Part shown: positions 18,428 to 23,970 of the stretch, piece by piece
Layout: every line of letters begins with the position of its first letter
Numbering within the stretch: position 1 is the stretch's first letter
IMG/VR virus record: IMGVR_UViG_3300009164_000356
Coordinates: 1-23,970 of that record
Reading direction: 5' to 3' (one strand)
Source: a virus
Length of the DNA: 23,970 nucleotides
Notes under the pieces: generated by a model
The model's input: only the letters and a program-made list of their open reading frames with translations
What the model was told of the DNA's origin: nothing
The model's database searches: none
Position numbers and translations under genes: made by a program

Positions 18428-19900
18428 TTAGACTGAGTATCGGTTTTTGTCGGAGAGGATTTCGGCTTTGTGCAGGGCAAAGTATTCTGCGGCCTCGGCT
18501 GGTGTCATAGTGGCCATGGCCTTGAGATGGCTGACTGGTGCTTCGTTAGTGTCACCGGCAAGAGCTACGGGAGCAGGATGGCCAGTGCTGGCGAGCATCT
18601 CGGCAGCGCGTGCGCTGACCTTTTCCTCTGAAACTTCGGTTTTTTCTTCAAGCTCTTTAACCTTGGTTGCAAGCTCCTCGGCTTTTTCGGTAACTTCAAC
18701 AGCCTTTTCTTGCTCGGTGGCAAGTTCGGCGCGAAGCTGAGTGATAATCTCAGCATGACCGCTAAGTTCTTTGATGCGTGCTTCGGCAGATACAAGATCG
18801 GCGCGAAGAGAATCGTTTTCAGCGATGGCAGCCTCGATCTTGAGTGCTTCGTCGTTGCCGGGAAATAATTTAGCGAAAAGGCTCATGCTTTTTGCTTGAG
18901 TGTCAAATTTCACGATCTCATCAGCAAATTTTCGATCCATGGCTTCGGCTGCGCCCATCCATGTTTCGGCTTTCATCAGCTCACGCATTTGGTCAGGATT
19001 AGCGCCGGTGCGCTTTGCGTAAATAACCGCGATCTCGTTTGAGATTTCATCGAGAAGTTTTGCCGCACGGGCATGCGTAGCAGAATCACCGGCGACTGCT
19101 TGGCTGGCTTCGTGAATCATAATGCGTCCTCCTTCGACGATCCGCACCTTGTTGGCCGCCATCAAGATGACACTGCCCATGGATGCTGCCAGAGTGTTGA
19201 CTGTGGCGATGATCTCGACGCCGCGTCCGCGCATCTGCATCAGCGAATTGTAGACGCGGTAGCCGTCAAGCACCGATCCGCCAGGGGAATTGATCTCGAT
19301 CTCTAGCGTCTCAAGCGCATCGTTGGCGGAACATTGCAAGGTTCCGACTGTCATGTTCTCAGCAACAGCCTTTTGACCATAGCTGCGCTCGATGTCGGCG
19401 ATCAAATCGTCTGCGCTCCATGGCGTGACGGCATCATTAAGCCGCACCTTGGCGACCCGGTTTTCGATGGTGAGCAGTTTCATCCTATTGTTGGATTCGG
19501 TGTCAAGTTCTGACTGGCGATCTTGGTATTCTTTGACAATATCTACAGGATCAATCACTTCTTCTATTTCAAGAGATGAATAGGCATCACGCGTACGAGC
19601 ATCATTGTCGATTGCCTCAATTATATCATAACCTTCATCCATCAATTTCTTGGCCTTATATTTTTTGAATTGAACTTCTGCACCTTTCGGAAAATCGCTT
19701 AAATGAATTTGTGAATGTGGAACATCATGTGCATTGAGCAAATTTCGCGTTGCTTGCATTTGTGAATCTTGCCGTCCACTAATAATGATTACGTCATGGT
19801 CCATCGACTCGTCTTTTAGATAGTCGATTACTTCTTGAACAGGAGAGTCTCCATTAAATAGAGTCCCATCGATATCGCAGATTATTGATGGATTAGGCAT
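18428..19900 (-). CDS. HAD phosphatase - ClpP/S14 head protease - scaffold fusion
   Basis: 490 residues. Domain 1 (1-125) is a HAD phosphatase with all four motifs: CDIDGTLF (D9, D11), IIISGRQ (S41), KKYKAKK (K79-85) and AIDNDARTRD (D98, D100); the order resembles the phosphatase half of T4-type polynucleotide kinase. Domain 2 (about 140-335, from MKLLTIENRVAKVRLND) is a ClpP-like head-maturation protease: NSPGGSV (204-210), LAASMGSV with Ser240, MIHEAS with His263, and ETWMGAAEA with E312 in the usual Asp position. Domain 3 (350-430) is a charged coiled coil typical of internal scaffolds. ATG 19900 overlaps the portal stop by 8 bases and has GGAAG at a good distance. An internal ATG at 19483 starts the protease alone but has no well-spaced ribosome site. 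Confidence 0.85.
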   Translation of the reverse strand: MPNPSIICDIDGTLFNGDSPVQEVIDYLKDESMDHDVIIISGRQDSQMQATRNLLNAHDVPHSQIHLSDFPKGAEVQFKKYKAKKLMDEGYDIIEAIDNDARTRDAYSSLEIEEVIDPVDIVKEYQDRQSELDTESNNRMKLLTIENRVAKVRLNDAVTPWSADDLIADIERSYGQKAVAENMTVGTLQCSANDALETLEIEINSPGGSVLDGYRVYNSLMQMRGRGVEIIATVNTLAASMGSVILMAANKVRIVEGGRIMIHEASQAVAGDSATHARAAKLLDEISNEIAVIYAKRTGANPDQMRELMKAETWMGAAEAMDRKFADEIVKFDTQAKSMSLFAKLFPGNDEALKIEAAIAENDSLRADLVSAEARIKELSGHAEIITQLRAELATEQEKAVEVTEKAEELATKVKELEEKTEVSEEKVSARAAEMLASTGHPAPVALAGDTNEAPVSHLKAMATMTPAEAAEYFALHKAEILSDKNRYSV

Positions 19901-21341
19901 TGACTACTTCCGGTGGCGGCATTTCGTTCGGATTAAGCATGGACATTTCACGGTCGTCAACTTCGACTCCGTAAAGCTCAGAGGCATCTCTGGCTGCAAT
20001 TTTTCTCAGAGCAACTTCCTGCGCTCGCTCGGTGTAATGTGCCTCCAGCGTCTTGCCGCGCATCGACACGATGTCCCGCAGGTTGGCTGCGCCCATCTTC
20101 CAGAGTGTTTCTAGCTCCTTGGTGATTCGCCCATCGTCGATGGTAAGCTTTGGTGGAGTCGAGAATGCCCACTGATACCAGTCGGATGATTGCGGAAGAT
20201 CACCGCGTTTCATCGCTTTTGCGACAGCGTATCCACAAAGTCGTTTTGCCGCATAAAAAAGCAAATCCTGCCGGTCATCAACAGACCGTTGAGCCATTGC
20301 AATTTCGGTGCGCTGTGCTGTGCCTCCACCGGCTGCATGCCCATCATAGAATGCCATTGGCCAATTAAGGCCGGCAAACGCGCCCTTGAGCAGTCGGTTG
20401 TGGAAGTCAAGGAATGGGTTGCCTGGTCGATTGTTTATAAGCGTCTCGATCTTGCCGCCGCTGTTGGATTTGAAATAACGAACAGTTCCGCCATCAAGCG
20501 ATTCCACTGTCATGCCTTTGCAAGATTCAGTGTCACCAATGAGCGCATTATATGGATCATCCAGATCAGGACCGCCGTTGTCGTTGTATTCGACAAGTGA
20601 GATGCTGCTCATCTGAAGCATCGCCAAACGCTCCCATTCGGTGCTCTGGATCATGTCCCGGCAGTCGTTGATGCAATGCGTTAGGGCAGTCAGGCCTCGT
20701 GCCTGGTATTGATATTCGGGATCGAACAGGTGAATGACGTTCTGCGCCGGTAGCCACTGATCTAGATCGCCACGTTTGTCGCAGAAAGCGTATTCTTTAG
20801 CCTCGCCGCTTGGAAAATAGGTGATTCCGTCTTGCAGCATTGCGCCTCGATACATCTGCCCGTCCGTAAATCCACGCGGGGTGGCGATCCGGTGGCTTGG
20901 AATTCCTTGATATTGTGGAAATCCGGTGGCCGTTTCGGTGAGCAGGATAAAGATTTCACCGTCAACGTCGATACTAGTTGAGAAACTGAACAGGTTTGTC
21001 TTGAGGTCGTGCATCCCTCCGCGCCCATCGCCGATGGGGTAAAAGCTGTCGGTCAAAAACTTGGTCGCAAGTTTGCCGAACTCTTCATCTCCGCCGGTGT
21101 AAATTGGAACAAATGCCCGCCCAACGGTATACATTCCACGTTGGTTGATGGCATTTTTAATCGGCCCAAAGTTAAGATAGATCCGGCGTGCATGGCTCTG
21201 CAAAGTCACCCGATCGAGCGCTGGAACAAGATCGCTGATGTCCTTCTTCTCGACCGGCTCGTATGGACGATAACGCGTGTTCTGGGCAGCGCGTGCTGCC
21301 TTATAGCTGACCTGTCTGCCGAATTGATCGAGTATTGCCAT
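19893..21341 (-). CDS. Portal protein
   Basis: 482 residues, of lambda B-type (Phage_portal_2-like) pattern: RVTLQSHARRIYLNFGPIKN followed by GMYTVGRAFVP near the start, the wing/stem region with FSTSIDVDGEIFILLTETAT, HLFDPEYQYQARGLTALTH, then GLNWPMAFYDGHAAGGGTAQ and RTEIAMAQRSVDDRQ near residues 330-360. This Gly-rich turn followed by a helix is a portal hallmark. It forms the dodecameric channel for DNA entry at one capsid vertex. Its place after terminase and a small connector-like gene and before the protease is canonical. The stop overlaps the next start by 8 bases. Confidence 0.9.
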   Translation of the reverse strand: MAILDQFGRQVSYKAARAAQNTRYRPYEPVEKKDISDLVPALDRVTLQSHARRIYLNFGPIKNAINQRGMYTVGRAFVPIYTGGDEEFGKLATKFLTDSFYPIGDGRGGMHDLKTNLFSFSTSIDVDGEIFILLTETATGFPQYQGIPSHRIATPRGFTDGQMYRGAMLQDGITYFPSGEAKEYAFCDKRGDLDQWLPAQNVIHLFDPEYQYQARGLTALTHCINDCRDMIQSTEWERLAMLQMSSISLVEYNDNGGPDLDDPYNALIGDTESCKGMTVESLDGGTVRYFKSNSGGKIETLINNRPGNPFLDFHNRLLKGAFAGLNWPMAFYDGHAAGGGTAQRTEIAMAQRSVDDRQDLLFYAAKRLCGYAVAKAMKRGDLPQSSDWYQWAFSTPPKLTIDDGRITKELETLWKMGAANLRDIVSMRGKTLEAHYTERAQEVALRKIAARDASELYGVEVDDREMSMLNPNEMPPPEVVNA

Positions 21342-21353
21342 GGTATTTGTGTA

Positions 21354-21635
21354 TTAAAATCGACCGAGCGACCGGCTGCTGCTCGGAACGAATCCGATGC
21401 TGAGATACTCCATGGCCATCCGCAGGGCGGTCTGGCGTTCGCCTTCATTTAGGCCGATCATTTTTTGCATGGTCACGCCGTTTTTGGTAGCTTGCGTGAT
21501 CGAGTCCATGCCGCCCTTGGAAAGTGCTCCATTCATCGCTGCATCGAACGCAGTCTTGATTCCGGCAATCCGTTGTGGGTTGCCGTTCGCGTACTGGAAC
21601 AAATTTTTCGCGACTTCTCGGACGTTGGCGGCCAT
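21354..21635 (-). CDS. Small protein in gpW position
   Basis: 93 residues, helical, basic N-terminal half (MAANVREVAKNLFQYANGNP) and the repeated pattern FDAAMNGALSKGGMDSITQA; it ends with SIGFVPSSSRSLGRF. It lies between large terminase and portal, exactly where lambda W, a head-completion protein, lies, and has similar size. I do not see a clear gpW signature, so function is inferred from position. Start ATG 21635, 16 bases after the terminase stop. Confidence 0.55.
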   Translation of the reverse strand: MAANVREVAKNLFQYANGNPQRIAGIKTAFDAAMNGALSKGGMDSITQATKNGVTMQKMIGLNEGERQTALRMAMEYLSIGFVPSSSRSLGRF

Positions 21636-21651
21636 CGACTAGGCCGAGGTG

Positions 21652-23370
21652 TCAAACATCAAAGCCGGGTATGATCTTGAGCATGAGCGCGGCCACAATC
21701 TGCATGGCCTCAACGTCCCATGCGTGGTTGTTGTTCCGAGTCCGAGTCCACCGATACTCGACCTGCTTGGTCTTGGAGTTGGTCACCTCCTTTTTGATTT
21801 CGCTGTCGATCTGCTTGAGAAAGTCAACCGAGATGTCGTCTGGAATGTCCCAGGATCCAGCAATCCCGGTGCGGTGCGCGTGGAGGATGTCCTTAATCCG
21901 GTCGCTCGCCCAGTGCGCGTAACGTGCCTTGCCGCCGCCGCTGGCAGTCGCATCCTGGAAGCGCGTGAATGGTCGGTGGATGATGTCGCCATTTTGCTTT
22001 TTGTAGGCGAACGAATTTTGGCCGCTGCCGTGAAGTGCCGTCCAGTTCATCCTCGAACAGGCGGAATAGACTTGGTCGGTGTCATACTGCGCATCCACGA
22101 ATACCATCTGTGGCTTGATTCCGTAGCGAAGTGCTAGGTCATGCACTCCGTCAAACGTCTCGACCCGGCCATACCAGAGCAGCATCGATTCGCCGCTTGC
22201 TCGCCATGCGCGAATGCCTGCCCAGAAGTGGTCGCGTTGTTTGTCAACCGTGAGGAATCGGTGCGCTTCGTCCTCGATCTTCTGCTTGTCGGTATACTCG
22301 CTCACGAGGTAGCCGTTCCCGACCAGTGCCGAGCGGTTGTCGGTCAAGTCTTCCTCCCATGTCTCGGCTAGCCGCTTCTGAATGAACTGCCGCAGCGGAT
22401 CCACATTTCCAACGCGCATCGCGGCCTTGGCCTCCAGCCACAGCAGGACGATCTCCCAGAGCGGCTTGCGCCAGTTTGCCAACACGTTGTAATGAAATCC
22501 GACATGACCGGGCATGCCAACCGCGGTGGCGACGTATTGCCCAGCCTCAGCCAGCGCTCGGCGCGGTTGCGGTGAGTCGGCGCACGTCCAATCACAATCG
22601 GAGTTGTCGCATTTCAGCCGGGCGAGCTGCGCCCGTGCGAGAGGCTCCAAAGTATCGTCCTCATAGCCGACGACGTTGCACCATTTCCAAGGCTGGATGG
22701 TGCCGCAGCTAGGGCAGGAAAAGCTGAACTCTCGCTGGTCGGAATGACCCCACGCTTTGTCCAGGTCATCGCCTTTTACACCTGCCTGAGAGAGGATAAA
22801 AAATTGCCGGTTCCACCTGTCATGGAGTCGGCCTCGGGCTTCGTTGAGCATGCCGGGTCGATACTGCCACGCCTCGTCGCAAAAGACTCGACGCATAGAC
22901 TTGGATTGAAGGCCGCTGAGGTTCGCGCCGGTAAGGAACAGGGACATGTGCGGGAAGAGGATCTGCATCTTCCGCTTCTTGTGGCGATCTTCCGGCAAGA
23001 GCGCCGCAGTTTCGGGAGTGTTGCGGATCGCGTAGTCCATCCGAGTTTCCGCCCAGTCCTTGAGGTCGTCATCGGTTTGACCGACTAGCAAGGTTGGGCC
23101 GGGATCTTCGGCGATGATGTATTGCAATGCCGCTTCCATGAACGTCGTCTTGCCAGTGCCGATGGGTGCCAGAATGACAATTTCCTTTGCGTCGGCGTTT
23201 GCTACCACATCGAGCGGCTCGATCTGCCAAGGCGCGTTCGATGTCGAATATTTTGGGGTTAGTCCGTCTTGGATCGCGACGCGGTCGGTCGCCCACTGGC
23301 TCGGAGCTAGTCTGGCCGGCGGTCTGCATGCTCTCTGAAAAACGCTTAGTAGTTGATCAATCGCCAGCAT
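21652..23370 (-). CDS. Terminase large subunit (GpA-like)
   Basis: 572 residues. ATPase: Walker A LAPIGTGKTT (68-77) and Walker B RRVFCDE (160-166, D165-E166). A zinc-finger-like insertion follows: CPSC (219-222) and C254-C259-C263, known from lambda gpA-type large terminases. Nuclease: FVDAQYD (D426, D430) and NNNHAWDVEA (H549, D552). Phage large terminase drives ATP-powered packaging and cuts the concatemer. The presence of the finger and overall length point to the gpA family, which cuts at cos sites. ATG 23370 overlaps the small-subunit stop by 14 bases and follows GGGA at 9 bases. Confidence 0.9.
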   Translation of the reverse strand: MLAIDQLLSVFQRACRPPARLAPSQWATDRVAIQDGLTPKYSTSNAPWQIEPLDVVANADAKEIVILAPIGTGKTTFMEAALQYIIAEDPGPTLLVGQTDDDLKDWAETRMDYAIRNTPETAALLPEDRHKKRKMQILFPHMSLFLTGANLSGLQSKSMRRVFCDEAWQYRPGMLNEARGRLHDRWNRQFFILSQAGVKGDDLDKAWGHSDQREFSFSCPSCGTIQPWKWCNVVGYEDDTLEPLARAQLARLKCDNSDCDWTCADSPQPRRALAEAGQYVATAVGMPGHVGFHYNVLANWRKPLWEIVLLWLEAKAAMRVGNVDPLRQFIQKRLAETWEEDLTDNRSALVGNGYLVSEYTDKQKIEDEAHRFLTVDKQRDHFWAGIRAWRASGESMLLWYGRVETFDGVHDLALRYGIKPQMVFVDAQYDTDQVYSACSRMNWTALHGSGQNSFAYKKQNGDIIHRPFTRFQDATASGGGKARYAHWASDRIKDILHAHRTGIAGSWDIPDDISVDFLKQIDSEIKKEVTNSKTKQVEYRWTRTRNNNHAWDVEAMQIVAALMLKIIPGFDV

Positions 23371-23944
23371 CGTTTTCCCATATTTTGGCGGTTGATTCTG
23401 AGAGAGTGCTCATGATCTCGTCAACCTTGCCTCGGATGATCCGTTGCATTGCCGGTGGGTCGCAACCCTCAAGCTGTGGCGGTAGGTCGGCCTCCATCCG
23501 CAGGATCGCTGCCTTGACCGCAGCCGCGATGCGGATCAGTGCCTCATCAACCATCGACTTCGCCACATATTTCCCAGCCGCCTCCCGCAGCTTGTAAGCG
23601 TTGAGCAGTCCGTCGATCTGGATCTTGACCGTCTGCGCCTGATGCTTGTCGGTGACGTTTGAAAGCTGGGCAATAATGGACTCGATATCAATCTGGGTCG
23701 GATCTTCACCGGGTGCTTCAATTTTTGTTGCCAGCTTGGGCAACCATTCCGGTTTTAAGGTCGGCGGGATGTTCCGCATGCGCCCAATTTTCACACGGAT
23801 TTCGTCATCGTTCATCACGTTCACGCCACATCGCTTCCAGTTGGCAAGCGTCTGCATTGACACGCCGATCTCAGCCGCGCGGTCTGTCGCCGTAACCTTC
23901 GGCTTTGGCTTACTTTTCAAACGGTTGTTAAATTTTTGACTCAT
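23357..23944 (-). CDS. Terminase small subunit
   Basis: 195 residues. Residues 17-42 (KVTATDRAAEIGVSMQTLAN then WKRCGVNV) are a helix-turn-helix of the Nu1 type that binds the packaging start. Residues 80-160 are long helices (IESIIAQLSNVTDKHQAQTV; ALIRIAAAVKAAILRMEADL) that should build the oligomer and contact the large subunit. It directly precedes the large terminase, with overlap. N-terminus starts MSQKFNNRLKSKPKPK, a basic arm. No other small terminase candidate is present. Confidence 0.85.
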   Translation of the reverse strand: MSQKFNNRLKSKPKPKVTATDRAAEIGVSMQTLANWKRCGVNVMNDDEIRVKIGRMRNIPPTLKPEWLPKLATKIEAPGEDPTQIDIESIIAQLSNVTDKHQAQTVKIQIDGLLNAYKLREAAGKYVAKSMVDEALIRIAAAVKAAILRMEADLPPQLEGCDPPAMQRIIRGKVDEIMSTLSESTAKIWENDAGD

Positions 23945-23946
23945 GG

Positions 23947-23965
23947 GGATCGCAAGCGATGATCC
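23947..23965 (-). repeat. Inverted repeat just upstream of small terminase
   Basis: GGATCGC (23947-23953), AA, GCGATgATCC (23956-23965): a 7-bp inverted repeat with one bulged base, two bases before ATG 23944. It could be a hairpin over the ribosome site, or a half-site of a packaging signal; the sequence to the right is cut off. Confidence 0.4.
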
Positions 23966-23970
23966 GGAAC

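Noticed and set aside
18402-18431. Direct repeat ATTGATTAG x2 before the capsid gene as an operator
   Set aside because: Only 9 bp, one copy overlaps the protease stop codon, and no promoter-like elements are near; probably chance.
1-23970. tRNA genes, integrase, IS elements
   Set aside because: I saw no cloverleaf-like sequence, no integrase or transposase motif, and no terminal repeats in the window.

Overview
The window is a stretch of a tailed double-stranded DNA phage or prophage of lambda-like siphovirus organisation. Every gene I can support is on the minus strand, so transcription runs from the right edge to the left. The order follows the lambda late region: small and large terminase, connector, portal, protease-scaffold, major capsid, head-tail joining, tail tube, tail chaperones with a frameshift, tape measure, tail tip and fibre, lysis. 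The host is not directly visible. A lipoprotein signal in the lysis region suggests a Gram-negative-type envelope. Weak Shine-Dalgarno sequences, paired virion-module glycosyltransferases and a GH75-type lysin remind me of phages of Verrucomicrobiota or Planctomycetota, but that is a low-confidence impression.

Layout, right to left. 23.9-17.5 kb: packaging and head. The protease gene has an intact HAD-phosphatase domain fused to its N-terminus, before the ClpP-like protease and the coiled-coil scaffold. 17.5-15.1 kb: a terminator after the major capsid gene, then a large two-domain glycosyltransferase, a small ORF and a second glycosyltransferase. 15.1-9.8 kb: head-tail joining, tail tube, G/T chaperones joined by a -1 frameshift at A AAA AAC, and the tape measure. 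9.8-4.0 kb: tail-tip proteins, a compact group I intron at the 3' end of one of them, a Cys-rich small protein, and a fibre with collagen and 9-residue repeats. 4.0-2.7 kb: a lysis cassette of very small genes chained by ATGA overlaps: holin-like protein, lipoprotein, 27-residue membrane peptide, GH75-like lysin, second holin-like protein. 2.9-1.1 kb: small protein, mini-metalloprotease, DNA-binding protein, calcineurin-like phosphoesterase, then a terminator. 0.9-0 kb: a second set of small genes behind a palindromic operator-like site.

The main unlisted structure is the group I intron (about 8033-8272). It has a recognisable P3-P9 core but no endonuclease, and it sits just where a tail gene would otherwise run directly into the next gene. 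The second main novelty is the HAD-ClpP-scaffold fusion, whose HAD part is clearly AT-richer than the rest of the gene. No tRNA, CRISPR array, IS element or integrase was seen.
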